From JAAXPZ01 sp965215705 (GTDB taxonomy: Bacteria; Campylobacterota; Campylobacteria; Campylobacterales; Sulfurovaceae): a stretch of 64,000 nt of DNA. Location of the stretch: assembly GCA_965215705.1 (NCBI GenBank), contig CBDCEE010000014.1, forward strand, positions 32,580 to 96,579. Direction: 5' to 3'. Positions within the stretch are counted from its first letter, which is position 1. Every line of letters begins with the position of its first letter. Below are positions 8,423 through 16,471 of the stretch, piece after piece. A program made the translations under genes and the position numbers. Below the pieces are notes generated by a model. That model made no database searches. It had not been told where the DNA came from and saw only the letters and a program-made list of their open reading frames with translations.

Positions 8423-8780
8423 TTAGGCCACAAGAGCTAACTTCTAGGTAGGAGTGATCCCGCCTATTGCCGTATTGGGTCGTTCGTTATTATACGTCCA
8501 AAGCCATTTAGTTGCAAACTCCTGCCCCTTCTTGATAGAATTAAACAAATGAAAGTTCAGACAATCATACCGAACAGTTCTGTTGTATCTTTCGATATAA
8601 GTATTCTATTTTGGGTTGCCTGGCTGGATATACTCCAGCTTGATATCTAGCTTCTTGACCCAGTTCTGTAGGTTATGGCTGATGTATTCAGGTTCATTGT
8701 CACAGCGGATCACGTTGAGATTACCAGACAACTTTTTGCCCAAATTTATTTCCGTCTCAGTCCTTTCTTTAATTATGCCG
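8423..8780 (-). pseudogene. IS3-family OrfB relic with in-frame stops
   Basis: The minus strand encodes N-V-I-R-C-D-N-E-P-E-Y-I-S-H, then P-G-N-P-K-stop-N-T-Y-I-E-R-Y-N-R-T-V, then W-T-Y-N-N-E-R-P-N-T-A-I-G-G-I-T-P. These are the second Asp, the Glu and the C-terminal motifs of an IS3-type (IS51-like) transposase. A TAG replaces the usual Gln before N-x-Y-I-E-R, and another stop precedes the final K-L-A-L. The first Asp and the N-terminus are missing. It is dead, and distinct from the fragment at 8227-8383. Confidence 0.75.
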
Positions 8781-8838
8781 CCAATTTCTGTATAAAATCA
8801 AGATAAATATTCATAGGTTTTCTATAGTTCAATGATGA

Positions 8839-9045
8839 ATGAAACTAACAGAAGAAGCACATCTCCGAAGTGCCTACTATGAATCACTCTTGACAAAGAG
8901 AAAAAGGATACAAAGACATGCAAAGAAACAAGATAGAATACTCAATATCCTTACGGGTAGAGACCTAGAAGAGAGGATAAAATCCTACCATGGAGGCACC
9001 ATCACCAACTACATCATGACCATACAGGGGAAGATGGAATGGTAG
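8839..9045 (+). CDS. Small hypothetical basic protein (68 aa)
   Basis: A short frame rich in Lys, Arg and Glu (T-K-R-K-R-I-Q-R-H-A-K-K-Q) that looks helical. No clear ribosome site precedes ATG 8839, and the surroundings are transposon debris, so this may be a gene fragment rather than a working gene. No family recognised. Confidence 0.25.
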   Translation: MKLTEEAHLRSAYYESLLTKRKRIQRHAKKQDRILNILTGRDLEERIKSYHGGTITNYIMTIQGKMEW

Positions 9046-9385
9046 ATACTGTAACACATTGTAACAAGGTAAAAAATTAATCAAATTTTCATCCTTTCAT
9101 CAACTCTTATCAATTGTCACAAGCTATCAACAACTCTCTCCAAGTATGAGCAAAATAATTTTTTTATATTTTGACAAGCTCTGAAAATTGCATCATAATC
9201 TAAATAATGATTTTTTCGTGTGATTTTCAATAATACGGAAGAAGTAGCAAGCCAAAGATGCACCTGAATTGATACCTCAATCATCTTTGACTTACGTTGA
9301 AAGAAGTATAGCAAAAAAATATTTCTTAATCAACACCTTGTCACTGTTAAGCTCTACTTCATCAAATTCCAAAAAAATTACATAA
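9046..9385. other. AT-rich stretch without a convincing gene
   Basis: No promoter, repeat or RNA signature was recognised. A minus-strand 65-codon frame (9117-9314) has no ribosome site or known motif and is not called. The strip separates the IS debris from the broken gene at 9386. Confidence 0.4.
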
Positions 9386-9731
9386 CACCCTCCGGGGGTT
9401 CAGCCTTATCCGGGTCTAAGTCAAAGATATGATCCGGGCTGGCATTATGAGCGTGAAAACGTTCTAGAGTTGATAGCACATATGCCGTGTTTTCAGCCGA
9501 GTCTATCAGGGGACTCTTTTGGGTTACCAGAATGTAATAGCTTAACACAGATTGAAATGCATCCCATCAAAAAGCCGACTCAAGACCTCTCAAGAGGCGA
9601 AAGCCCTCTCTAATCAAACCGGAACACCTGAACTAAGAGACCTGCAAAGGATAAGGAGTTGTATATCAGCTATCAATCGATATGCATCTGATAATAACCG
9701 ACATGTGACGGATCATGAATCAGTGTTTTGA
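9386..9731 (+). pseudogene. Decayed gene of unknown family, split by a frameshift
   Basis: Two overlapping start-less frames look protein-like. 9386-9613 reads P-P-G-V-Q-P-Y-P-G-L-S-Q-R-Y-D-P-G-W-H-Y, then E-R-E-N-V-L-E-L-I-A-H-M; 9546-9731 reads K-T-S-Q-E-A-K-A-L-S-N-Q-T-G, then P-E-L-R-D-L-Q-R-I-R-S-C-I-S-A-I-N-R-Y. The second stops inside a hairpin, as a normal gene end would. They probably represent one ancestral C-terminal region with a shift between about 9560 and 9600. Family not recognised. Confidence 0.35.
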
Positions 9732-9756
9732 GCCCTGTGTTTGACATAGGGCTCAA
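9728..9756 (+). terminator. Hairpin at the end of the decayed gene
   Basis: TTGAGCCCT and AGGGCTCAA form a 9-bp perfect stem with an 11-nt loop, overlapping the TGA of the relic frame. No T tract follows, so termination is only presumed. Confidence 0.45.
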
Positions 9757-9898
9757 GTGCTCTTCAAATTTCTCTCGATGCTCTGGATTATCTATAAGGA
9801 CAAGGTGGTATATAGGTGGTATTTGTATTTTTAAAAAAGAAAGGAATTGTCTCTAAATACCCATATAATGGTACTTTAAAAGCATATATTAAAAGTAG

Positions 9899-9986
9899 TG
9901 GCCGGGAGAGGGGGATTCGAACCCCCGGTGACTCTCGCCACACCGGTTTTCAAGACCGGCACGTTCAACCGCTCCGACATCTCCCG
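9899..9986 (-). tRNA. tRNA-Ser (anticodon UGA)
   Basis: Read on the minus strand, the acceptor stem CGGGAGA/TCTCCCG, a long variable arm (GTGGCGAGAGTCAC), a GGTTCGAATCC T-loop and anticodon loop CTTGAAA are all present. A G discriminator and an encoded CCA follow. It is last in the four-tRNA cluster. Confidence 0.95.
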
Positions 9987-10036
9987 ACAATAAAGAAAGA
10001 GATTTTATCTAGATTAGATAAAAGCCTCATGATAAC

Positions 10037-10112
10037 TGGAGGAACTAGCCGGACTCGAACCGGCGAATGGCAGCTTTGCAGGCTGCAGCCTTACCAACTT
10101 GGCGATAGTTCC
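10037..10112 (-). tRNA. tRNA-Cys (anticodon GCA)
   Basis: 76 nt on the minus strand, with acceptor stem GGAACTA/TAGTTCC, anticodon loop CTGCAAA, T-loop GGTTCGAGTCC and encoded CCA. Standard cloverleaf with a short variable loop. Confidence 0.95.
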
Positions 10113-10124
10113 ATCATATGTAGG

Positions 10125-10211
10125 TGGTACCCGGAGCCGGACTTGAACCGGCACGGTCGCAATGACCGGGGGATTTTAAGTCCCCTGTGTCTACCATTCC
10201 ACCACCCGGGC
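10125..10211 (-). tRNA. tRNA-Leu (anticodon UAA)
   Basis: 87 nt on the minus strand, with acceptor stem GCCCGGG/CCCGGGT-type pairing, anticodon loop CTTAAAA, long variable arm CGGTCATTGCGACCG, T-loop GGTTCAAGTCC and encoded CCA. The class II shape and UAA anticodon identify tRNA-Leu. Confidence 0.95.
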
Positions 10212-10240
10212 TCCTATGGATACCAACAATGTAAATCTTC

Positions 10241-10290
10241 TTCATCTCAGCAAAACCAAGTCACAAACACTATAGCTTTGCTGAGATGAA
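10241..10290. repeat. 14-bp inverted repeat between tRNA-Leu and tRNA-Gly
   Basis: TTCATCTCAGCAAA at 10241-10254 is perfectly inverted at 10277-10290, with weaker CTTC/GAAG pairing outside. In the tRNA precursor this would fold as a long hairpin in the spacer, perhaps a processing signal or a small mobile repeat. Confidence 0.65.
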
Positions 10291-10304
10291 CAATGAAGAA
10301 GTCA

Positions 10305-10379
10305 TGGAGCGGGCGAACGGGATCGAACCGTCGACCCTAACCTTGGCAAGGTTATGCTCTACCGCTGAGCTACGCCCGC
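10305..10379 (-). tRNA. tRNA-Gly (anticodon GCC)
   Basis: 75 nt on the minus strand, with acceptor stem GCGGGCG/CGCCCGC, anticodon loop TTGCCAA, D-arm GCTCAGCGGTAGAGC, T-loop GGTTCGATCCC and encoded CCA. First gene of the cluster, 44 nt downstream of a strong promoter. Confidence 0.95.
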
Positions 10380-10422
10380 ATATCCATATCCAATCCTTAG
10401 GATTACCTAAAATTGGAGTGAG

Positions 10423-10451
10423 ATTATAGCCAAAAGTCCCTTTAATGTAAA
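10423..10451 (-). promoter_or_regulatory. Promoter of the tRNA Gly-Leu-Cys-Ser cluster
   Basis: On the minus strand TTTACA (10446-10451), 17 nt, then TATAAT (10423-10428). The spacing is ideal for a sigma-70-type promoter, and transcription would start about 35-40 nt before tRNA-Gly. One of the few places in the window with a clear -35 box. Confidence 0.75.
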
Positions 10452-10513
10452 GCGTTTTCCTCAACCCTCTCAGATAAAAAAATATTTTACGCTATGCCAA
10501 ACCTATGATATGC

Positions 10514-10519
10514 TATAAT
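10514..10519 (+). promoter_or_regulatory. -10 box upstream of ilvD
   Basis: TATAAT 38 bp before the ilvD start, no good -35 at the usual distance, as is common in Campylobacterota. A ribosome site AAGGATC lies just before the ATG. Confidence 0.5.
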
Positions 10520-10556
10520 CTTCGACATAATAATCATAGAAACAAGGATCAACAAC

Positions 10557-12245
10557 ATGCGTAGTGACGAGATAAAAAAGGGGTATAACCGTGCCCCACA
10601 CCGAAGTCTGCTGAGAGCCACAGGTGTACAGGAAGAGGATTTTGACAAGCCATTCATCGGTGTTGCCAACTCCTTTATCGAGATCATTCCCGGACACTTT
10701 TTTCTAAACAAAGTCGCTGAAGTGATCAAAGCAGAAATCAAAGCCAATGGTTGTGTACCATTCGAGTTCAATGCGATAGGTGTAGATGATGGGATCGCCA
10801 TGGGACATGATGGGATGCTCTATTCACTCCCAAGCCGTGAGATCATCGCCAACTCCATAGAGACCGTGATGAATGCCCATAAGCTCGATGCCATGATCGC
10901 TATCCCCAACTGTGACAAGATCGTACCGGGTATGATCATGGGTGGACTACGCGTCAACGTACCCACCATCTACGTCTCCGGAGGCCCTATGGCAGCGGGA
11001 CATCTAGAGGATGGTACACCTATCGATCTGGCAACAGCCTTTGAGGCGGTCGGAGAGTTTGAGGCAGGGGAGATCAGCGAAGAGAAGCTCACTGAGATCG
11101 AGTGCAACGCCTGTCCCAGCGGTGGATCATGCTCAGGTATGTTCACCGCCAACTCTATGAACACCCTCATGGAGGCCATGGGTATCGCACTGCCAGGCAA
11201 CGGTACGATCCTTGCTCTCACACCAGAGCGAACAGCACTCTATAAGCAGGCTGCCAGACGTATCTGTGAGATCGCCAAGATGGAGCAGGCAAAACGTGCA
11301 CAGTACAACCTACGCAATATCCTCAATGAAAATGCCGTACGCAATGCCTTTGCCGTGGATATGGCAATGGGTGGTAGCTCCAATACGGTACTGCATATGC
11401 TCGCGATCGCGATAGAAGCAGATGTAGACTTCAACCTCGCCGACATCAATGCCATCAGCAAGCGCGTCTCCCATATCGCCAAGATCTCTCCCTCACTCAC
11501 TACTGTACATATGGAGGATATCAATGTAGCAGGAGGGGTGAGTGCCGTGATGCATGAGATGAAAAAGCGAGGTGATGATATCCTCGCGGACAATCCCACA
11601 ATCAGTGGACAGAGTACCTATGAGAAGATCGCAGATACCAAGATCCTCGATACTAACATTATCCATACCATCGACAACCCCTACTCCGAAGTAGGTGGAT
11701 TGGCGATCCTCTATGGTAACCTCGCAGAGCAGGGAGCCGTCATCAAGACCGCTGGTATCACAGGTGATCGTGCCTTTACGGGGACGGCCGTCTGCTTCAA
11801 CTCACAGGATGAAGCGATCGAGGGTATCCTCGCAGGCAAGGTCAAAGCGGGTAATGTCGTGGTCATCCGTTACGAAGGACCTAGGGGAGGACCCGGTATG
11901 CAGGAGATGCTCAGCCCTACCAGCCTCATCATGGGGATGGGACTAGGAGACTCTGTCGCACTCATTACCGATGGTCGCTTCTCAGGAGCCACCAGAGGTG
12001 CCAGTATCGGACATGTTTCACCAGAGGCAGCAGAAGGTGGTATGATCGGACTGCTGGAGGATGGTGATGAGATCCATCTGGATGTAGACAAATATATCCT
12101 AGAGGTCAAACTCAGTAATGCGGAGATCACCAAACGAAAAGCCGCCTTTACACCGGTCGTAAAAAAGCTGGAGAGTCGATGGCTCAGACAGTACCGTGCA
12201 TTGGTTACCAATGCGAGTAACGGTGCGGTGCTGGAGGCGGAGTAG
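10557..12245 (+). CDS. ilvD: Dihydroxy-acid dehydratase
   Basis: 562 aa, normal length for IlvD/Edd. It dehydrates 2,3-dihydroxy-isovalerate and -methylvalerate to the 2-oxo acids in valine and isoleucine synthesis, using an iron-sulfur cluster and Mg2+. Cluster cysteines are seen in P-N-C-D-K-I-V-P-G (about residue 122) and C-N-A-C-P-S-G-G-S-C-S-G-M-F (about 184-195). Other signatures are G-M-I-M-G-G-L-R-V-N and the C-terminal T-D-G-R-F-S-G-A-T-R-G with G-H-V-S-P-E-A. It stands alone here, with no other ilv gene adjacent, and faces away from the tRNA cluster. Start supported by AAGGATCAACAAC before ATG. Confidence 0.97.
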   Translation: MRSDEIKKGYNRAPHRSLLRATGVQEEDFDKPFIGVANSFIEIIPGHFFLNKVAEVIKAEIKANGCVPFEFNAIGVDDGIAMGHDGMLYSLPSREIIANSIETVMNAHKLDAMIAIPNCDKIVPGMIMGGLRVNVPTIYVSGGPMAAGHLEDGTPIDLATAFEAVGEFEAGEISEEKLTEIECNACPSGGSCSGMFTANSMNTLMEAMGIALPGNGTILALTPERTALYKQAARRICEIAKMEQAKRAQYNLRNILNENAVRNAFAVDMAMGGSSNTVLHMLAIAIEADVDFNLADINAISKRVSHIAKISPSLTTVHMEDINVAGGVSAVMHEMKKRGDDILADNPTISGQSTYEKIADTKILDTNIIHTIDNPYSEVGGLAILYGNLAEQGAVIKTAGITGDRAFTGTAVCFNSQDEAIEGILAGKVKAGNVVVIRYEGPRGGPGMQEMLSPTSLIMGMGLGDSVALITDGRFSGATRGASIGHVSPEAAEGGMIGLLEDGDEIHLDVDKYILEVKLSNAEITKRKAAFTPVVKKLESRWLRQYRALVTNASNGAVLEAE

Positions 12246-12264
12246 ATAAGGGCTTTGCCCTTAT
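12246..12264 (+). terminator. Terminator-like hairpin after ilvD
   Basis: ATAAGGGC-TTT-GCCCTTAT, a perfect 8-bp stem with 3-nt loop directly after the ilvD stop. There is no strong T run, only TGTATAATAG, so efficiency is uncertain. Confidence 0.55.
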
Positions 12265-12367
12265 GTATAATAGTATATTTGTATAGAAGTGTATTGGCAA
12301 GTATTTTTTATGCTTCAGAAGAAAAGTGTATCTACCCGTATACAAATATACCAGTAACCCATACACC

Positions 12368-12388
12368 GTGCACGAAGTGCACTTTTTA
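12368..12388 (+). terminator. GTGCAC hairpin with T tract between convergent genes
   Basis: GTGCAC-GAA-GTGCAC followed by TTTTT on the plus strand. It would stop plus-strand read-through from ilvD just before the stop codon of the convergent LysM gene. Confidence 0.6.
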
Positions 12389-14173
12389 ATTCACTCTTCT
12401 TCCCCACTTGAATCGTGCATTGTAGAAAGGTCTGTTGAGACTAGAGATCACTACTCTGTGTTTGGCAGAGCTGGCATGGATAAACTTGTTGCTTCCGATA
12501 TAGATACCGACATGGTTGACATAGCCTCTTCTTCTGCGTGAGGTATCGAAGAAGATCAAATCTCCCGCTCTGAGGTTTCCTCTACTGACATACTTACCGT
12601 AGTAGGCTTGCTTTCTAGAGACGCGAGGCAGTCTTACCCCTTTACTCTTGCGGATAACATACTGCGTAAATCCAGAACAATCAAACCTGCTCGGGCCTTG
12701 TGCACCCCAGACATAACGTGTACCCAGATATCTTTTGGCTGTTCTGATGACCTGAGAACTGCCTCTGCTACTTCTGCCTCTGCTTCCCTTGCCATTGAGT
12801 AGTGCCATTGCATCTGTCAAGCGTCTGCTATTTGACTTTCTGCCTCTGCTTCTGGATGCTATTTTCGTACGCTTAGAAGTTTTTCTTTTGGCGATACGCT
12901 GCTTGGTTGTTTTTTTGCTGCTCTCTTTGAGCTTGCCATCCACCGCCAGCACCATACCTCTATGTAGTTTACTTCTTCTACTTAGCTTGTTGAGTGCTCT
13001 CAGCTTTTTCACTGTAGTATGATGTCTTTTGGCGATCAACCACAGGGTATCCCCTCTTCTCACCTTGTAGGTCTTAGGTTTGCTTGTCTTGACCTCTGTT
13101 TTCCCCACAGCCAGCATCGTGCCTATTTTGAGACGACTCTTCCTACCCAGTTTATTGAGTGCTCTCAGCTTTTTGATACTAATCTTGTTTCTTCTGGCGA
13201 TTCTGGAGAGCGTATCTCCTTTTCTGACCTTATAGGTCTTGAGTGCAACCTTGACCTTTTTTGCCTTCTTTTTCTTGCTCGCAATAAAGGAGCTTTTTTT
13301 CGATACTTTTAGCTTCTGACCCACTCTGATCACAGTACCGGCTTCTATCGCATTCAGTGCCATGATCTCCTTGAGGGTGACATGGTTCTTTTTGGCGATT
13401 GAGAAGAGTGTATCCCCGCTCTCTACCTCATAGATACCTTTTGTGCCCTCTTTCTTGACGATCACTCTTTCTGCTTGTTTGACACCTTCCGGGAAGTAGG
13501 TATTGGTAGGCACCTGTAGCACCTGTCCTACTCGAATCAGCGTACTACGCTCCAATCCGTTGGCTTCAAGCACCTCTTTGGTCGTGGTATGATGCTTACG
13601 TGCAACGATGAAGAGGGTATCTCCCTTCTCTATCGTATACTTTACTTTGCCTTTTTTGGCTATTCTTTTTCCGGTGCTTGTCTGTATGGTTGTTTTACCC
13701 GGGAAGTAGGTATTGGTAGGTACCTGCAGTACTTGCCCTACTCGGATCAGTGCATTACGTTCCATACCATTGGCTTCACGCAGCTCTTTGGTCGTGGTAT
13801 GATGCTTGCGCGCAATCGTAAAGAGGGTATCTCCTGAAGCGATCGCATAGGAAACTTTTCCTTTTTTAAGTTGCTTCTTGATCCTTTTGCTTTTTTTCGT
13901 AAGCTTTTTCTCTTTTTTACTCTTGGTGACAGATTTGGGGAAATAGGTATTGGTAGGTACCCTAAGTACTTGCCCTACCCGGATCAGCTGTTCTCTCTCC
14001 AAGCTATTGCTTTTTCGTACCTCTTCGGTCGTTGTGTGGTATTTTCTAGCAATCGTGAAAAGTGTATCTCCACTCTGTACTGTGTATTCTCTGATCTTTA
14101 TTTTTGTACGTTTTGCCTGTATTGCAGTGACTGAGATAGTCGCGATTAAAAATGATATAAGTACTTTTTTCAT
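12386..14173 (-). CDS. Six-LysM NlpC/P60 peptidoglycan hydrolase
   Basis: 595 aa with an N-terminal signal peptide (M-K-K-V-L-I-S-F-L...I-Q-A). Six LysM domains of about 44 residues are spaced 60-80 apart, each recognisable by Y-x-V/I-x-x-G-D-T-L-x-x-I-A-R/K and a closing (A/L)N. Arg/Lys-rich linkers follow, then a C-terminal NlpC/P60 domain with catalytic Cys in R-F-D-C-S-G-F, His in V-N-H-V-G-I-Y-I-G and a second polar site at F-I-H-A-S-S. The enzyme should bind septal or lateral peptidoglycan and cleave stem peptides (DL-endopeptidase). Domains 1-3 share the T-H-H-T-T-T-K-E type motif and look recently duplicated; 4-6 are more diverged. The linkers are unusually basic. Confidence 0.92.
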   Translation of the reverse strand: MKKVLISFLIATISVTAIQAKRTKIKIREYTVQSGDTLFTIARKYHTTTEEVRKSNSLEREQLIRVGQVLRVPTNTYFPKSVTKSKKEKKLTKKSKRIKKQLKKGKVSYAIASGDTLFTIARKHHTTTKELREANGMERNALIRVGQVLQVPTNTYFPGKTTIQTSTGKRIAKKGKVKYTIEKGDTLFIVARKHHTTTKEVLEANGLERSTLIRVGQVLQVPTNTYFPEGVKQAERVIVKKEGTKGIYEVESGDTLFSIAKKNHVTLKEIMALNAIEAGTVIRVGQKLKVSKKSSFIASKKKKAKKVKVALKTYKVRKGDTLSRIARRNKISIKKLRALNKLGRKSRLKIGTMLAVGKTEVKTSKPKTYKVRRGDTLWLIAKRHHTTVKKLRALNKLSRRSKLHRGMVLAVDGKLKESSKKTTKQRIAKRKTSKRTKIASRSRGRKSNSRRLTDAMALLNGKGSRGRSSRGSSQVIRTAKRYLGTRYVWGAQGPSRFDCSGFTQYVIRKSKGVRLPRVSRKQAYYGKYVSRGNLRAGDLIFFDTSRRRRGYVNHVGIYIGSNKFIHASSAKHRVVISSLNRPFYNARFKWGRRVN

Positions 14174-14367
14174 GCGTTTTATCTGCTCCCCTTTAAAGTG
14201 ATACTCTTATTCTATACTAATTAATATTAGTTTGTCAAGTAAAATCCATATTTTTTAATAAAATTCTTGTACAAACCGCTAAAAATGCATTTTAGTTACG
14301 GAAATATAGCATTTTTGGGATAATGAAAAATTAACAATTGGTTAAAACGGTAAACAAAGAATTGCAG

Positions 14368-14373
14368 TATAAT
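14368..14373 (+). promoter_or_regulatory. -10 box that decides the lipoprotein start
   Basis: TATAAT lies 20 bp before ATG 14393. The upstream in-frame ATG at 14372 overlaps this box and cannot be in the message, so 14393 (preceded by AGAGGTT) is the start. Confidence 0.6.
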
Positions 14374-14392
14374 GCTAAGAAAAAGAGGTTCC

Positions 14393-14890
14393 ATGAAACA
14401 GACTATCTCTCTACTCTCTATTGTAGTCCTTCTCTCGCTGGTTGGCTGTCAAGATAAGCCTAAAGAGCCTACTGCCACATCTACACCAAAACTCAGTAAG
14501 CCACTACAGACAAAAATCCAAAATAGCACACCTACTGCGCAGCCTACGATCACACTGTCACACCCTTCCCCAAATAAAACTGCTGTACCCTCATTGGGTA
14601 TTGTGGTAGACAATGGGAAGATCATTATCGATACCAAGCAGACCAAAGACTTTCTTCAAGACATTAGTCAGAAGATGGAGAAGAGTTTTAAGCGTATCGA
14701 AACAAACCTGCGCAAAGAGCAGATCAGCTCCCCCAATGAAACAGGGATCATCATTACGGATACTTCTGTTCAGATCGACTTTAATAAAACCAAAGTCTTT
14801 ATGGAAAAATGGATACGTAGTATGGAGTCAGTAGCAAAAGAGATTGATGATACGATGGAAGAGATTGAAAAAAGTTTACCGCAAAGGTAG
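14393..14890 (+). CDS. Lipoprotein, hypothetical (165 aa)
   Basis: Lipoprotein signal peptide with lipobox L-V-G-C at about residues 16-19, then a Thr/Pro/Lys-rich linker of about 50 residues. Two similar amphipathic blocks follow, each containing G-I-(V/I)-I-x-D-x-x...I-D-x-x-x-T-K-x-F, suggesting an internal duplication (around residues 65-105 and 115-150). No enzyme motif. Probably attached to the inner leaflet of the outer membrane or the inner membrane. Function unknown. Convergent with rplT. Confidence 0.7.
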   Translation: MKQTISLLSIVVLLSLVGCQDKPKEPTATSTPKLSKPLQTKIQNSTPTAQPTITLSHPSPNKTAVPSLGIVVDNGKIIIDTKQTKDFLQDISQKMEKSFKRIETNLRKEQISSPNETGIIITDTSVQIDFNKTKVFMEKWIRSMESVAKEIDDTMEEIEKSLPQR

Positions 14891-14897
14891 GGAAAGT

Positions 14898-14919
14898 GAC
14901 CAAGAGCATACTCTTGGTC
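14898..14919. terminator. Hairpin between the lipoprotein gene and rplT
   Basis: GACCAAGAG-CATA-CTCTTGGTC, a perfect 9-bp stem in the gap between convergent stops. It is flanked by AAAAAA on the right, so it could end transcripts from either side. Confidence 0.6.
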
Positions 14920-14925
14920 AAAAAA

Positions 14926-15282
14926 TTATTTGGCTAGCGCTGCTTTAGAAGCCTCTGCTATTTTAGTAAATGACTCAGGTGCATTCATTGCCATATCTGC
15001 AAGGATCTTTCTGTCTAGCTCAATGTTGGCTAGCTTGAGTCCGTGCATGAAAGTAGAGTAGTTCATACCGTTGAGTCTGGCTGCCGCATTGATACGGACG
15101 ATCCAAAGTCTTCTGAAGTCTCTCTTCTTTTGTCTTCTGTCTCTATATGCATATACAAGTGAACGCTCTAGTTGCTCTTTTGCTTTTCTGAAGTGCTTTC
15201 TTCTACCACTGTAGAATCCTCTGGCTTGCTTTAGTAGTTTTTTATGTCGTCTGGTTCGTGCGACACCTGTTTTTACTCTCAT
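14926..15282 (-). CDS. rplT: 50S ribosomal protein L20
   Basis: 118 aa, standard length. The N-terminus M-R-V-K-T-G-V-A-R-T-R-R-H-K-K and the core R-L-W-I-V-R-I-N-A-A-A-R are diagnostic of L20, which binds 23S rRNA early in 50S assembly. It follows rpmI by 98 bp on the same strand, the usual pairing; infC is not adjacent here. In other bacteria L20 represses its own operon through the leader or spacer RNA; the G/C-rich GCCCCTAATCGGGGGT in the spacer near 15347-15362 might form a small hairpin, but no real regulatory mimic was established. Confidence 0.97.
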   Translation of the reverse strand: MRVKTGVARTRRHKKLLKQARGFYSGRRKHFRKAKEQLERSLVYAYRDRRQKKRDFRRLWIVRINAAARLNGMNYSTFMHGLKLANIELDRKILADMAMNAPESFTKIAEASKAALAK

Positions 15283-15380
15283 GGTTTTCCTTTACCGTTT
15301 TCTGTATTTAGAAATAGGTGCCAAACATTCTCTCTGTTTGAACTTGCCCCTAATCGGGGGTAACTTGCTTTATCCGTTAG

Positions 15381-15572
15381 TTATGCGATACACGCTTTGA
15401 TGTTCTTCGCATCAGCACTGTCAACATACTTGGCAGATCTCATCTGTCTGTGGTGTTTACCGTCGACTTTAGTAAGGATATGGCTTCTGTACGCTGTTCC
15501 TCTTTTGATCTTGCCGCTTTTTTTCACTTTAAAGCGCTTTACAGCACCTTTAACGCTCTTCATTTTTGGCAT
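15381..15572 (-). CDS. rpmI: 50S ribosomal protein L35
   Basis: 63 aa and very basic: M-P-K-M-K-S-V-K-G-A-V-K-R-F near the start and R-G-T-A-Y-R-S-H-I-L-T-K are L35 signatures. It precedes rplT in the same direction and is likely co-transcribed. The start follows AAAGGAGCCAAA. Confidence 0.96.
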   Translation of the reverse strand: MPKMKSVKGAVKRFKVKKSGKIKRGTAYRSHILTKVDGKHHRQMRSAKYVDSADAKNIKACIA

Positions 15573-15752
15573 TTTGGCTCCTTTCTTGTATTTCCCTGCA
15601 TATAGAAATAGGGGTCGGTATTATACCGAGATATGTTTAGGGGGAGCTTGACACACACCTCATCAGCAAAGGGATCTTATCAAAAATAATAGCGGTGCTG
15701 GAAGAAAAATGGTATACTCTATGATAGCCTTATCGTGATCAGGAGAGATAAA

Positions 15753-16235
15753 ATGCCAGAGAAAATACTCTATATCGTACGCCATGCAAAATCAAGCTGG
15801 AAAGATACCAGTCTAGAAGATATTGATCGCCCCCTCAACAAAAGAGGCAAACGCAATGCTCCTTTCATGGCAAATATTCTTCTGGAAAAAGGTATCCATC
15901 CTGAGCTCATACTCTCCAGCCCTGCCAAGCGTGCCAGGCTCACAGCCGAAGCGCTGCATACTGCACTGGGAGGAGAATTGGTACTAGAGACAGCACTCTA
16001 TCAAGCCTCCCTCTCTACACTAAAAATACACCTAAAAAAGGCATTTGAAGTGCATGACAGCGTCATGCTGGTAGGGCACGATCCTTCGATCACAATGCTC
16101 AACAACACTGTTTCCAATATCTCTATTTACCATATCCCTACCGCAGCTATTGTTGCTATCGCCTTAGATGATAGTGATGCCTTCACGGGTACGCAGTTGT
16201 TTTATGAGTATCCCAAGAAGTATAAAAAGAAGTAA
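15753..16235 (+). CDS. sixA: SixA-type phosphohistidine phosphatase
   Basis: 160 aa of the histidine phosphatase superfamily. The R-H-A-K-S-S-W motif near the N-terminus carries the catalytic His, and V-G-H-D-P-S near residue 107 the second His. SixA dephosphorylates histidine on phosphotransfer proteins (ArcB HPt or PTS NPr in E. coli); the local target is unknown. The start is ATG 15753, because AGGAGAGATAAA lies just before it and I-L-Y-I-V-R-H should be near the N-terminus; an upstream in-frame start at 15735 lacks a ribosome site. Confidence 0.88.
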   Translation: MPEKILYIVRHAKSSWKDTSLEDIDRPLNKRGKRNAPFMANILLEKGIHPELILSSPAKRARLTAEALHTALGGELVLETALYQASLSTLKIHLKKAFEVHDSVMLVGHDPSITMLNNTVSNISIYHIPTAAIVAIALDDSDAFTGTQLFYEYPKKYKKK

Positions 16236-16471
16236 CTTCCTAGGAGAGTGAATTTCGATTTAGGTTTAGAATTTAGAAAAAATTAAGCCAAAATATGTAA
16301 GAATTATCTTGTTATTGGATAAACAAATAAGCACTCGCTTATGATGTACCTAGAAAAAATTCGATTTTTCTCTTTTAACTTTTAATAAATACTATTAAGA
16401 GCATTGAGACGGATAGGCAATTTTTTTAAAGACACTTCTCTCTCTTTTTTCTTGATTACAAAGGAACATTT

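Noticed and set aside
9117..9314. Minus-strand 65-codon frame
   Set aside because: No ribosome site, family motif or operon context in an AT-rich intergenic strip.
9380..9760. Structured RNA such as tmRNA, 6S or RNase P
   Set aside because: No conserved RNase P core, tRNA-like end or 6S bubble was found; the strip reads better as broken protein code.
14372..14392. Upstream ATG for the 165-aa lipoprotein
   Set aside because: It overlaps the TATAAT box and would put seven extra, partly charged residues before the signal peptide.
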